From an uncultured Marinobacter sp. (GTDB taxonomy: Bacteria; Pseudomonadota; Gammaproteobacteria; Pseudomonadales; Oleiphilaceae): DNA of 64,000 nt. Positions 46,632 through 55,933 of the stretch are shown here, in pieces. Where the stretch lies: NCBI RefSeq assembly GCF_946886895.1, contig NZ_CAMPJO010000001.1, positions 1-64,000 on the forward strand. The letters run 5' to 3'. The notes beneath the pieces were generated by a model that was not told the origin of the DNA, did not search any database, and was given only the letters and a program-made list of their open reading frames with translations. Each line of letters starts with the position of its first letter. Within the stretch, counting starts at the first letter, position 1. Made by a program: the position numbers and the translations under genes.

Positions 46632-47438
46632 CTACTGCATTAACGGCGAATCTGGCAATTCCAGGTCGACACCTTCCACTCTGGTTTCTACCGCCAGAAC
46701 CTGCAGGTACTGCCGGAAGGCTCGCCGTGTCACGCTTTCGCTCAGGTACTGACGTATCTGGGGTTTCACGTACTCGTAGGGCAACTCTTCGCCGTCGATG
46801 CGCTGGTCAACGCGGACCAGGTGCCAGCCGTAGCGACTTTCGATCAGTTCCGGGTTCAGGCCTTCCTGGAGGGCAAGGACCGGGCGCTCGAATTCTTCGA
46901 CGGTCTGGCCCTTGCTGATCTGGCCGAGGCTGCCGCCCTGGTGGCGGGATTCGCAGGCGGAGTATTGTTTGGCCAGGTCGGCGAAGCGGGCACGGCCTTC
47001 GATCAGGGAAGTCAGTAGCTGGTGGCCGGCCTCTTCCTGGCGCATGCGTTCCTGGACGTCGTCCGGGGCGGCGGCGAGGAGGATGTGGCTGACGGCCATC
47101 AGGGTGGGGCTGCGGAAGCGGGCCGGGTTCGCGGCGTAGAATCGTTCGCAGTCCTGCTCTGTCGGGTCCGGGACCTGGAGCTCCAGTTCCAGCACGCGGG
47201 CGATGCGGTCTTCTTCGTCCACCATGTCCTGCAGTCCAAGGCGCTGTGCCTGTTGCAGGAGCAGCTCGCGGATCACGAGGCTTCGGGCGGCTTCGCGCCA
47301 GGCTTCGGCGACTTCTTCGGCCGGGTGATGCTGCATTTCCCGGGCAATGTCGTCTTCGCCGATGAGGGTGTTACCCACGGTGACCGGCGGGAACTGGTTT
47401 CTGGGTTTTTCGGCGTCGCCGACGGGGATGAGTTGCAT
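46632..47438 (-). CDS. parvulin-type peptidyl-prolyl isomerase of the nar locus
   Basis: A 268-residue PpiC/NifM-like isomerase. The N-terminal 115 residues are a helical chaperone-like part (LVIRELLLQQAQRLGL), and the parvulin domain is at about 130-235 (AVSHILLAA, GGSLGQISKGQTVEEFERPVL, YGWHLVRVDQRIDG). No signal peptide is seen, so it acts in the cytoplasm. A PpiC-like gene also follows narI in Pseudomonas nar operons, which suggests help in folding or assembling NarG or NarH (inference). Three hairpin repeats lie between it and narI. Confidence 0.85.
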   Translation of the reverse strand: MQLIPVGDAEKPRNQFPPVTVGNTLIGEDDIAREMQHHPAEEVAEAWREAARSLVIRELLLQQAQRLGLQDMVDEEDRIARVLELELQVPDPTEQDCERFYAANPARFRSPTLMAVSHILLAAAPDDVQERMRQEEAGHQLLTSLIEGRARFADLAKQYSACESRHQGGSLGQISKGQTVEEFERPVLALQEGLNPELIESRYGWHLVRVDQRIDGEELPYEYVKPQIRQYLSESVTRRAFRQYLQVLAVETRVEGVDLELPDSPLMQ

Positions 47439-47462
47439 GGCTTTTACCCTTTTGATCTGTTT

Positions 47463-47490
47463 GTCGGATTACGACTTCCTCTAATCCGAC
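47463..47490. repeat. GTCGGATTA inverted repeat, copy 1
   Basis: GTCGGATTA...TAATCCGAC with CTAC after it. First of three in the narI-isomerase gap; copies 1 and 2 begin 58 bases apart in the same direction. Confidence 0.8.
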
Positions 47491-47520
47491 CTACTTGTGT
47501 GCTTTCGGGCTCGGGAATTT

Positions 47521-47552
47521 GTCGGATTACGACTTCGTCTAATCCGACCTAC
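47521..47552. repeat. GTCGGATTA inverted repeat, copy 2
   Basis: GTCGGATTACG, short loop, CTAATCCGAC, then CTAC. It differs from copy 1 by a single loop base. Confidence 0.8.
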
Positions 47553-47573
47553 ATTCGAAGCTGCGGCGCTTGG

Positions 47574-47614
47574 GTAGGTCGGATTAGCGTGGCCCCGCCA
47601 CGCGTAATCCGACA
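47574..47614. repeat. GTCGGATTA inverted repeat, copy 3 (reversed, longer loop)
   Basis: GTAGGTCGGATTAGCGTGG pairs with CCACGCGTAATCCGAC-like sequence around CCCCG. Reversed relative to copies 1 and 2, with a longer stem. Confidence 0.8.
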
Positions 47615-47629
47615 CTCTTCAAGCTCCCA

Positions 47630-48310
47630 TTACGCCCGCTTGCGAACCACCTGGTACTTCCGTCCGACATACTCCACCGGTACGCTGAGCATGTGCACCA
47701 GGCGGGTGAACGGGAACAGCACGAAGATCGTCAGGCCCAGGAAAATGTGGGTCTTGTAGATCCAGTGCACGTCGGCAATGTAATCCGCCACACCACCCTG
47801 CAGTGTGAAGATGCCCTGGGCCCAGGCGGAGAACTTGAGCATGGTGCCGCCATCCAGGTGGCCCAGGGTCGGCAGGATGGTGAGCAGGCCAAGCGCCAGC
47901 TGGACCACCAGGATCACGATGATCATGTTGTCGGCAAAGGTGCTACTGGCCTTCACGCGGGGGTCGGTCAGCCGGCGCCAGGCGAGCATGCCGCCGCCGA
48001 CAATGGCCATGGCGCCGGCGATGCCGCCAACCACGATGGCCATCACCTGCTTCTGACCCGGCGTGATGACCCACTCGTAGGCCCAGTGCGGAGTGAGCAG
48101 GCCAACCAGGTGGCCGAAGAAGATCACCAGTACGCCGACATGGAACAGCACGCTGGCCATCACCATGTTTTTCTTGCGCAACATCTGACTGGAATGGGCT
48201 TTCCAGGTGAACTGGCCCTGGTCGTAGCGGGCCCAAGTGCCAATCACCAGCACGGCGATGGCAATGTAGGGATAAACCCCAAATAGCAGTGTGTTCAGAT
48301 AGGACATCAT
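47630..48310 (-). CDS. narI: respiratory nitrate reductase gamma subunit
   Basis: A 226-residue cytochrome b subunit with five membrane helices that takes electrons from quinol and passes them to NarH. Haem-ligand histidines lie in the second helix (MASVLFHVGVLVIFFGHLVG) and in the last (YKTHIFLGLTIFVLFPFTRLVH). An AGGAGG site precedes the start. It follows narJ by 20 bases. Size and pattern match NarI fully. Confidence 0.95.
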   Translation of the reverse strand: MMSYLNTLLFGVYPYIAIAVLVIGTWARYDQGQFTWKAHSSQMLRKKNMVMASVLFHVGVLVIFFGHLVGLLTPHWAYEWVITPGQKQVMAIVVGGIAGAMAIVGGGMLAWRRLTDPRVKASSTFADNMIIVILVVQLALGLLTILPTLGHLDGGTMLKFSAWAQGIFTLQGGVADYIADVHWIYKTHIFLGLTIFVLFPFTRLVHMLSVPVEYVGRKYQVVRKRA

Positions 48311-48330
48311 TTCCGTTTCCTCCTGCGCCC

Positions 48331-49071
48331 TCAGGCGCGCCCGGCCTGACGGGGTGTGACATCCGTCATCAGCTGATCGCTCAGGTGAATGGTCTGGGTC
48401 TGCTCGAGCTCGCGGCGGCGCTGGCCTACCACGCCACCGGTACTGCAGGAACCGCCCTGATCATCAACAAACTTCACCATTTCCTCTTCCCAGACTTTAT
48501 CCAGGGCCTCCGGGGTATCGTCGCGTTCTTCCGAGGCGACGATCCGGGCCAGCTCCTGGCGATTCGCGGTGCGGCCGGACAACACCAGCAGGGAATCCAT
48601 CACCACGTGATAGAAACTTTCCCGCTGGTACAAGCGCTCGCCCAACAAGCCCAGAATGTGATGGATATCCTCCAGCCAGTTCCGGATTTCGTCCCAGGGG
48701 CGGGTGGAAAGATACTCCAGGAACAGCGGCAGGTAGTCCGGCAACTCCTTGGCATCGATCTCCAGACCATTGGCCCGGTATTCCTCCATCAGGTCCACCA
48801 TGGCCTGGCCACGATCCCGGGATTCGCCGTGCACGTGCTCGAACAGCAGCAGGGACGTAGCCCTGCCCTTGTCAAACATGCCCACGTAGCGCTCCTGCGA
48901 GTCCAGCAAATCGCCATCGCACAGCATTTCCACGCAGCGAAGCAGTTGCTCCTTGTTCTGCCGGGGCAGCCGGCTGTCCTCCAGGACAGCGGCAATCAGG
49001 GCGTCTTTGGAGGCCTGGAGTTCTTCGGTCGGGTACTCAAGCACCCGTGCCAGTACTTTCAAAAGTTGCAT
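48331..49071 (-). CDS. narJ: nitrate reductase assembly chaperone NarJ
   Basis: A 246-residue helical chaperone (TorD/NarJ family) needed to insert Mo cofactor into NarG and to mature the complex before membrane attachment. It begins MQLLKVLARVLEYPTEEL with an AAGGAGG site ahead; 12 further codons upstream overlap narH and are not family-like. The conserved YVGMFDKGRATSLLLFEHVHGESRDRGQAM and PDYLPLFLEYLS are present. Ten bases separate it from narH. Confidence 0.95.
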   Translation of the reverse strand: MQLLKVLARVLEYPTEELQASKDALIAAVLEDSRLPRQNKEQLLRCVEMLCDGDLLDSQERYVGMFDKGRATSLLLFEHVHGESRDRGQAMVDLMEEYRANGLEIDAKELPDYLPLFLEYLSTRPWDEIRNWLEDIHHILGLLGERLYQRESFYHVVMDSLLVLSGRTANRQELARIVASEERDDTPEALDKVWEEEMVKFVDDQGGSCSTGGVVGQRRRELEQTQTIHLSDQLMTDVTPRQAGRA

Positions 49072-49081
49072 CTCGGCCTCC

Positions 49082-50656
49082 TTATTCCTGCAGCTGTTTC
49101 GGGTCAACCTGCTTCACGGTCGACAACTTCTGGACCATGCTGGTGGTCTGCTTGCGGCCACCGAACATATTGAATTTGCTGTCGCCGTTGCAGCCGTCGC
49201 CGAAGCTGAAACCGCAGCCGCCACGCTCGCCGTGGGCAGTGGCGTCCGGGAAGGCCTCCTTCGCCAGCTCTCGGTGGCTGGTGGGGATTACAAAGCGGTC
49301 CTCGTAGTTGGCAATGGCCAGATAACGGTACATCTCGTCAGCCTGGGCCTTGGTCAGGCCACATTCCTCCAGCGCCCGCAGATCCTCCCTGCCTTCGACG
49401 GTTTCAGCCCGCTTGTAAAGCCGCATCGCCATGATCCGCTTGAGGGCTCGCACGATCGGCTTTTCGTCACCGGCAGTCAGCAAATTCGCCAGGTACTTGA
49501 CCGGGATCCGCAGGCTTTCGATCTTCGGCAGTATGCCGTCAAACTCGACCTTACCGGCTTCCGCGGCGGACTGGATCGGGCTCAGCGGCGGTACGTACCA
49601 GACCATGGGCAGAGTGCGGTACTCGGGGTGCAGCGGCAGGGCCAGTTTCCAGTCCACCGCCATCTTGTACACCGGGCTTTGCTGGGCGGCTTCGATCACG
49701 TTCATCGGGATGCCGTCTTTCTTCGCCTGCTCGATCACTTTCGGGTCGAACGGGTCCAGGAAGATTTCCAGCTGTTTTTCATACAGCTCGTGCTCTCCCG
49801 GCGTACTGGCGACTTCCTCAATGCGGTCGGCGTCATACAGCAGAACGCCGAGGTAGCGGATACGGCCAACGCAGGTCTCGGAGCAGACCGTCGGCAGTCC
49901 GGCTTCAATACGCGGGTAGCAGAAGATGCACTTCTCGGACTTGCCGGTTTTCCAGTTGAAGTAGATCTTTTTATACGGGCAGCCGGAGACGCACATCCGC
50001 CAGCCACGACACTTGTCCTGATCGATCAGGACGATGCCGTCTTCTTCCCGCTTATAGATGGCGCCGCTGGGGCAGCTGGCGACACAGGTCGGGTTCAGAC
50101 AGTGCTCGCACAGGCGCGGCAGGTACATCATGAAGGTGTTCTCGAACTGGCCGTAGATATCCGCCTGCACCTGGTCGAAGTTCTTGTCCTTGCGGCGCTT
50201 GGAGAACTCGGTGCCCAGGATTTCTTCCCAGTTGGGGCCCCATTCGATCTTCTGCATGCGCTGGCCGGAGATCAGCGAGCGCGGCCGCGCAACCGGCTGG
50301 TGCTTGCTGTCGCCCGCGGTGTGCAGGTGTTGGTAGTCGAAATCAAACGGCTCGTAATAGTCGTCAATTTCCGGCAGGTCCGGGTTGGCGAAGATGTTCG
50401 CCAACACCCGGAAGCGGCCACCGATTTTCGGGCGAATCTTGCCGGAGCTGTCGCGCATCCAGCCGCCCTTCCATTTGCCCTGGTTCTCCCACTCTTTGGG
50501 GTAGCCGATACCGGGCTTGGTCTCGACGTTGTTGAACCAGGCGTATTCCATGCCTTCACGGCTGGTCCAGACGTTCTTGCAGGTCACTGAACAGGTGTGG
50601 CAACCGATGCACTTGTCCAGGTTCAGCACCATGCCGACTTGAGAACGGATTTTCAT
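49082..50656 (-). CDS. narH: respiratory nitrate reductase beta subunit
   Basis: A 524-residue electron-transfer subunit with one 3Fe-4S and three 4Fe-4S clusters. Cysteine groups: CIGCHTCSVTCKN, CEHCLNPTCVASCP, CRGWRMCVSGCP and CIFCYPR. The tryptophan in place of a cysteine (CRGWRMC) is the known NarH feature that yields the 3Fe-4S cluster. Its ATG overlaps the narG stop (ATGA). Cytoplasmic side of the membrane complex. Confidence 0.97.
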   Translation of the reverse strand: MKIRSQVGMVLNLDKCIGCHTCSVTCKNVWTSREGMEYAWFNNVETKPGIGYPKEWENQGKWKGGWMRDSSGKIRPKIGGRFRVLANIFANPDLPEIDDYYEPFDFDYQHLHTAGDSKHQPVARPRSLISGQRMQKIEWGPNWEEILGTEFSKRRKDKNFDQVQADIYGQFENTFMMYLPRLCEHCLNPTCVASCPSGAIYKREEDGIVLIDQDKCRGWRMCVSGCPYKKIYFNWKTGKSEKCIFCYPRIEAGLPTVCSETCVGRIRYLGVLLYDADRIEEVASTPGEHELYEKQLEIFLDPFDPKVIEQAKKDGIPMNVIEAAQQSPVYKMAVDWKLALPLHPEYRTLPMVWYVPPLSPIQSAAEAGKVEFDGILPKIESLRIPVKYLANLLTAGDEKPIVRALKRIMAMRLYKRAETVEGREDLRALEECGLTKAQADEMYRYLAIANYEDRFVIPTSHRELAKEAFPDATAHGERGGCGFSFGDGCNGDSKFNMFGGRKQTTSMVQKLSTVKQVDPKQLQE

Positions 50657-53600
50657 TTTACAGCCTCCTGAACAGTGTCATTGCCTTCGCCGTCGAGCCA
50701 GTCGACGTTGTGCATCTTGCGAACCACCACGAATTCGTCGCGGTTGGAGCCGACGGTGCCGTAATAGTTGAACCCGTAGGAATACTGGGCGTAGCCACCA
50801 ATCATGTGGGTCGGTTTCGGACAGACCCGGGTAACCGAGTTGTGAATACCGCCCCGGGTACCGGTAATTTCCGAGCCCGGAATGTTCACGATGCGCTCCT
50901 GGGCGTGGTACATCATCACCATGCCGGGCATCACGCGCTGGCTCACCACCGCCCGGGCCGCAATGGCACCGTTGGCGTTGAACAGCTCGATCCAGTCGTT
51001 GTCCTCGATAGTCAGTTCTTTCGCATCGTCTTCGCTCAGCCACACAATCGGGCCACCGCGGGACAGGGTCAGCATCAGCAGGTTGTCGCTGTAGGTGCTG
51101 TGGATACCCCACTTCTGGTGCGGCGTGATCCAGTTCAGCGCTTTCTCGGCGTTACCGTTGCTGCGCTGGTTCAGCATGCTGCTGACCGTCTTGGTGTTGA
51201 TCGGCGGTCGGTACACCAGCAGGCTTTCACCAAAGGCACGCATCCACTCGTGGTCCTGATAGAACTGCTGACGACCCGTGAGGGTGCGCCAGGGGATCAG
51301 CTCGTGAACGTTGGTGTAGCCGGCGTTGTAGGACACGTGCTCGTCTTCCAGGCCAGACCAGGTCGGGCTGGAGATGATCTTGCGCGGCTGCGCCACGATG
51401 TCCCGGAAGCGGATCTTTTCCTCTTCCTTGTTCTTGGCCAGATGGGTGTGGTCCAGGCCGGTCATTTCTGACAACGCCGCCCAGGCTTTTACAGCAACCT
51501 GGCCATTGGTTTCCGGTGCCAGGGTCAGAATCACTTCCGCGGCGTCAATGGCACTTTCTATCTTGGGACGGCCGTCGTTGGCGCCACCAATGTGCTTGTA
51601 GTTCAGGTCACCCAGGAACTTCACTTCTTTTTGGGTGTTCCAGTTGATGCCCTTGCCACCGTTACCCAGTTTGTCCAGCAGCGGGCCAAGCGAGGTGAAG
51701 CGGGCGTAGGTATTCGGATAGTCCCGCTCAACGGTGATGAAGTTGGGCGCGGTCTTGCCCGGAATCAGGTCGCATTCGCCCCGTTTCCAGTCCTTAACAT
51801 CAAAGGGCTGACCCAGTTCGGCCGGCGCATCGTGCAGCAGCGGCAGGGTGACCACGTCTTTCTCGACACCCAGGTGACCCTCTGTCGCCTTGGAAAACGC
51901 CTTGGCGATGCCCTTGTAGATTTCCCAGTCGCTGCGCGCTTCCCAGGCCGGATCGGTGGCTGCCGTCAGCGGGTGGATGAACGGGTGCATGTCCGAGGTG
52001 TTCAGATCGTTCTTCTCGTACCAGGTGGCCGTCGGCAGAACGATGTCGGAATACAGACAGGTGGTGGACATACGGAAATCCAGGGTCACCAGCAGATCGA
52101 GCTTGCCTTCCGGCGCTTCGTCATGCCATTTAACCTCTTTCGGTTTGGCGCCGCCTTCGTGGCCAAGATCCTTGCCCTGCAGACCGCTCTTGGTGCCGAG
52201 CAGGTACTTGAGCATGTACTCGTGACCCTTGCCGGAAGAACCCAGCAGGTTGGAGCGCCAGATAAACATATTGCGCGGATGGTTCTGGGGCGCTTCCGGA
52301 TCCTCACTGGCGAAGGCCAGGGAACCATCTTTCATGGACTGCGCCACGTAATCCGACACGTCCATGCCCGCTTTTTCAGCTTCTGCGGCAATGCCCAGGG
52401 GGTTGCGGTTCAGCTGCGGCGCAGACGGCAACCAGCCCATGCGCTCGGCGCGCACGTTATAATCGATCAGGCTGCCGCCGAATTTGGCCTTGTCGGCCAG
52501 CGGCGACAGGATCTCGTCGACACCCAGCTTTTCGTAGCGCCACTGGCCGGAGTGGGCATAAAAGAAGGAAGTGCCGTTCATGTGACGCGGCGGACGCTGC
52601 CAGTCCAGACCAAAGGCCAGGGGCTGCCAGCCGGTCTGCGGGCGCAGTTTTTCCTGGCCGACATAGTGGGCCCAGCCGCCACCACTCTGACCAATGCACC
52701 CGCATAGGATGAGCATGTTGATCAGGCTGCGATAGTTCATGTCCATGTGGTACCAGTGGTTCATACCAGCCCCGACAATGACCATGGAACGGCCCTTGGT
52801 CTTGTCAGCGTTGTCCGCGAATTCACGGGCAATACGGATCACTTTCTCGGCAGGTACGCCGGTGATCTTTTCCTGCCAGGCCGGGGTGTACGGCTTCACT
52901 TCATCGTAAGAAGTGGCACCGTCGTCATCACCCAGGCCACGGCTGATGCCGTAGTTAGCGACCATCAGATCGTACACGGTGACCACACGGCCTTCGGTGC
53001 CATCCGCCAGCTGTACCTTGCGGGTACCCAGCTTGTGCTTGAGGATGTCTTTGATTTCCACGTGCTTGAAGTGGTCGTGTTCGATGCCACCGAAGTACGG
53101 GAAAGCAACATCCACGACTTCGTCGTGCTTCTTGACCAGGGACAACCGCAGGTTTACATCGGAACCCCTGGCGGTCTGCTTCAGGTTCCATTTGCCCTTC
53201 TCACCCCAGCGATAGCCGATGGAGCCATTGGGCGCAGTCAGCTCACCGGAGGCTTCGTCAATGGCGACGGTTTTCCACTCGGGGTTGTTTTCTTCGCCCA
53301 GACCATCCACCAGGTCACTGGCGCGCAGGAACCGGCCCGGTACGAAGCTGCCGTCGTCCCTTTCTTCCAGCATGACCAGGTAAGGCATGTCGGTGTAGCG
53401 GCGCACGTAGTCGGTAAAGTACTCGCTGGGCCTGTCGACGTGGAATTCCTTCAGGATCACGTGGCCCATGGCCATGCCCAGGGCGGCGTCGGTGCCCTGC
53501 TTGGGGTTCAACCATTCGTCAGACAGCTTGGAGACTTCCGCGTAGTCCGGCGTAATGGCAACGGTCTTGGTGCCTTTGTAACGCACTTCGGTGAAGAAGT

Positions 53601-54396
53601 GGGCATCCGGGGTGCGGGTCTGGGGCACGTTGGAGCCCCAGGCGATGATGTAGCCGGAGTTATACCAGTCGGCGGATTCCGGCACATCGGTCTGCTCACC
53701 CCAAGTCTGCGGAGAGGCCGGTGGCAGGTCGCAATACCAGTCGTAGAAGCTCAGGCAGGTACCGCCAATCAGCGACAGGTAGCGAGTGCCGGCGGCGTAC
53801 GAAATCATAGACATGGCAGGAATGGGCGAAAAACCGAGGATCCGGTCCGGGCCGTGGGTCTTGGCGGTGTAGACGTTGGAGGCGCCAATCAGCTCGTTGA
53901 CTTCGTCCCAGTTGGAACGCACGAAACCGCCCATGCCACGGCAGGGCTTGTATTCAGCGGTTTTCTTGGGATCTTCAACAATAGAGGCCCAGGCATCCAC
54001 CGGATCCTTGTGCTCAACTTTGGCCGCACGCCAGAGCTTCATCAGGTGCTTGCGCATCAACGGGTACTTCAGGCGGTTGGCGCTGTACATGTACCAGGAA
54101 TAACTGGCGCCACGGGGGCAGCCGCGGGGCTCGTGGTTGGGCAGATCCGGACGGGTGCGCGGGTAGTCTGTCTGCTGGGTTTCCCAGGTCACCAGGCCGT
54201 TCTTGACGTAAATCTTCCAACTGCAGGAGCCGGTGCAATTCACGCCGTGGGTGGAGCGCACGATCTTGTCGTGCTGCCAGCGCTGGCGGTAGCTGTCTTC
54301 CCATTCGCGGCTGACGTCGTGGGTTTCGCCGTGGCCATTGGAAAACGGCTCGCGCTTCTTCCTGAAGTAATTCAGTTTGTCGATCAAATGACTCAT
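50653..54396 (-). CDS. narG: respiratory nitrate reductase alpha subunit
   Basis: The 1247-residue catalytic subunit that reduces nitrate to nitrite with a bis-MGD molybdenum centre. The special FS0 cluster ligands are His-50 and cysteines 54 and 58 (THGVNCTGSCSW), with a fourth cysteine near 93 (PRGCPRGAS). The Asp Mo ligand is in SADWYNSGY. MSHLIDKLNYFRKKREPF is the conserved start with a GGAGAG site; an in-frame ATG five codons earlier is less likely. It heads narGHJI. The 95 bases to narK hold no FNR box, so transcription may begin upstream of narK. Confidence 0.97.
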   Translation of the reverse strand: MSHLIDKLNYFRKKREPFSNGHGETHDVSREWEDSYRQRWQHDKIVRSTHGVNCTGSCSWKIYVKNGLVTWETQQTDYPRTRPDLPNHEPRGCPRGASYSWYMYSANRLKYPLMRKHLMKLWRAAKVEHKDPVDAWASIVEDPKKTAEYKPCRGMGGFVRSNWDEVNELIGASNVYTAKTHGPDRILGFSPIPAMSMISYAAGTRYLSLIGGTCLSFYDWYCDLPPASPQTWGEQTDVPESADWYNSGYIIAWGSNVPQTRTPDAHFFTEVRYKGTKTVAITPDYAEVSKLSDEWLNPKQGTDAALGMAMGHVILKEFHVDRPSEYFTDYVRRYTDMPYLVMLEERDDGSFVPGRFLRASDLVDGLGEENNPEWKTVAIDEASGELTAPNGSIGYRWGEKGKWNLKQTARGSDVNLRLSLVKKHDEVVDVAFPYFGGIEHDHFKHVEIKDILKHKLGTRKVQLADGTEGRVVTVYDLMVANYGISRGLGDDDGATSYDEVKPYTPAWQEKITGVPAEKVIRIAREFADNADKTKGRSMVIVGAGMNHWYHMDMNYRSLINMLILCGCIGQSGGGWAHYVGQEKLRPQTGWQPLAFGLDWQRPPRHMNGTSFFYAHSGQWRYEKLGVDEILSPLADKAKFGGSLIDYNVRAERMGWLPSAPQLNRNPLGIAAEAEKAGMDVSDYVAQSMKDGSLAFASEDPEAPQNHPRNMFIWRSNLLGSSGKGHEYMLKYLLGTKSGLQGKDLGHEGGAKPKEVKWHDEAPEGKLDLLVTLDFRMSTTCLYSDIVLPTATWYEKNDLNTSDMHPFIHPLTAATDPAWEARSDWEIYKGIAKAFSKATEGHLGVEKDVVTLPLLHDAPAELGQPFDVKDWKRGECDLIPGKTAPNFITVERDYPNTYARFTSLGPLLDKLGNGGKGINWNTQKEVKFLGDLNYKHIGGANDGRPKIESAIDAAEVILTLAPETNGQVAVKAWAALSEMTGLDHTHLAKNKEEEKIRFRDIVAQPRKIISSPTWSGLEDEHVSYNAGYTNVHELIPWRTLTGRQQFYQDHEWMRAFGESLLVYRPPINTKTVSSMLNQRSNGNAEKALNWITPHQKWGIHSTYSDNLLMLTLSRGGPIVWLSEDDAKELTIEDNDWIELFNANGAIAARAVVSQRVMPGMVMMYHAQERIVNIPGSEITGTRGGIHNSVTRVCPKPTHMIGGYAQYSYGFNYYGTVGSNRDEFVVVRKMHNVDWLDGEGNDTVQEAVK

Positions 54397-54491
54397 GGTC
54401 TCTCTCCCCATCCTCTCCGTTGCCCGGATCGCTGTTCCGATGTGGGAGCATTGTGTGCCAGAGAAACCCCAAAATCTGCGTGGTTACTACC

Positions 54492-55794
54492 TCATAACCC
54501 GCCCCTACCACCGAGGGGGTAGGGGCTTTGTATCCCCGGATGGAGAAGTCGCTGGCGTTCTTCACGCCGGTTGGCACGGGCGAACAGCACCAGACAAACC
54601 GACATCAGCAGGAACAGGATCATGAACATGGCGCTACGTACCCCCAACCATTGATTGACCGCGCCGAACAGAACGGGCAGAAGGAAGGCAACCGAACAGG
54701 CGCTGACCAGCAACAGCCCGGCCATCAGGGCGGCACGGTCCCGGTTCCGGATGATAACCATCCGCTGCAGGCTGCCGATGGCACAGCCCATGGCGACCCC
54801 CAGCATCACCATGAAAGCCGTTTCTGACCCCAGTGCCAGAGCAAACTCGAGCTCAAGGCCCGACGCCACACCGTGCACGCGCAGCGTCATGGGCGGATAC
54901 GAAAGGACCACCAGCGCCAGCAGGCCGACCAGCAGGGAGCGGGGCACCACCCGGACGCTGCCATAACGGTCTGACAGGGCACCTCCGACCACCTGCGCCA
55001 GGGCCCCGGGCACCACAAACCACAACGCCAGGTTGGCCGCAGACGCCATCCGAAGCCCGAACTGGCCGCTCAGAAACTCCGGCAACCACAGCGCAAGCGC
55101 GAAGAAGCCACCGGCCAGCACGCCAAAGTAGCCACACAGGTGCCAGGCCCGCCAATGTGCGAGCCCCCCCAAACCGCATGCCACCGTCTGCCGGGAGGGC
55201 CGTTTCCATATCGGCGTCCCGGTCATCGGTCAGCATCATGAGCAACGCCATCACCAGCAGCAGCACAACGAGGTACACCAGCGGCACCCCACGCCAGGAG
55301 AAGGCTTCATGCAATAGTGGGACAAGGTAGTAGTTGAGCCCGGCCCCCATGACACCAGCCCCGAAGACACCCAGCGCCAGCCCCAGCCTCTCCGGTTTGC
55401 AGTGGCTGGTAACAAACTGCAGGCCGGCACTGTAGAAACCACCCGCCAGACCGAGGCCTCCGGCAACCGCCAGATACCCCGTGAACGTCGTGGTCATCAG
55501 CAACAACCCCATGCACAGGCTCAGGCCGGCCAGGCAGGCCAGCATCACGCGGCGGGCACCCACCCTGCGAGCCGCCAGCCCGGCCGGAATCGCCAACAGG
55601 GCGCTCACGGCCATCGGCATGGCAAGGAGCAACCCGAACTGCAGACTACTGAGGTTCAACTCGGTTCTCAGTTGCACACCCGCCACCGCAAACAGCGTCC
55701 AGCAGGCCGCCGAGACGGAAAATCCGGCCAGTGCCAGAGGTAACACCACCGCAAGCGATGCCAACTGTTCTTCCTGATTCGCCCCGCCATTCAT
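54492..55794 (-). pseudogene. narK: NarK-type nitrate/nitrite transporter, frameshifted
   Basis: A major facilitator of the NarK family split by one frameshift. The N-terminal part (from 55794, MNGGANQEEQ) runs through about six helices to a charged central loop. At a run of seven G on the coding strand (55164-55170) the frame shifts; the second part continues in another frame with LAHWRAWHLCGYFGVLAGG and about six more helices to the stop at 54492. Removing one G would give a single 433-residue protein of normal length with no other damage. So the break is recent, is a reversible tract change, or is a sequencing error. It lies directly before narG, as nitrate transporters usually do. Confidence 0.85.
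54501..54526. promoter_or_regulatory. hairpin in narK 3' end with a NarL-like inverted heptamer pair
   Basis: GCCCCTACC, loop ACCGAGGG, GGTAGGGGC: nine perfect pairs. Within it, TACCACC-GA-GGGGGTA fits the NarL TACYYMT-N2-AKRRGTA pattern at about 10 of 14 positions. It could be a partial terminator between narK and narG or a NarL site some 115 bases before narG. Confidence 0.4.
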
Positions 55795-55897
55795 GCCGTC
55801 ACCACCTGGCTCACCCACCGACAAACATGGTTTTAATTGTCATCTTTTGCGCTGTCCAGGGTCAAAGACTATGATGGGTGACCAACCAGAGGGGTAA

Positions 55898-55911
55898 TTG
55901 ACTATCCTCAA
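55898..55911. promoter_or_regulatory. possible FNR/DNR box between narK and narX
   Basis: TTGAC, TATC, CTCAA: eight of ten consensus positions. It is about 110 bases before the narK start, suitable for activating narK-narGHJI; on the other side it lies just before the narX ribosome site and could only repress there. Confidence 0.45.
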
Positions 55912-55933
55912 GGTGGTAGCACAGGAGGTCTTC

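Noticed and set aside
52747..54522. 591-residue plus-strand frame opposite narG
   Set aside because: Antisense shadow of narG with no recognisable motif.
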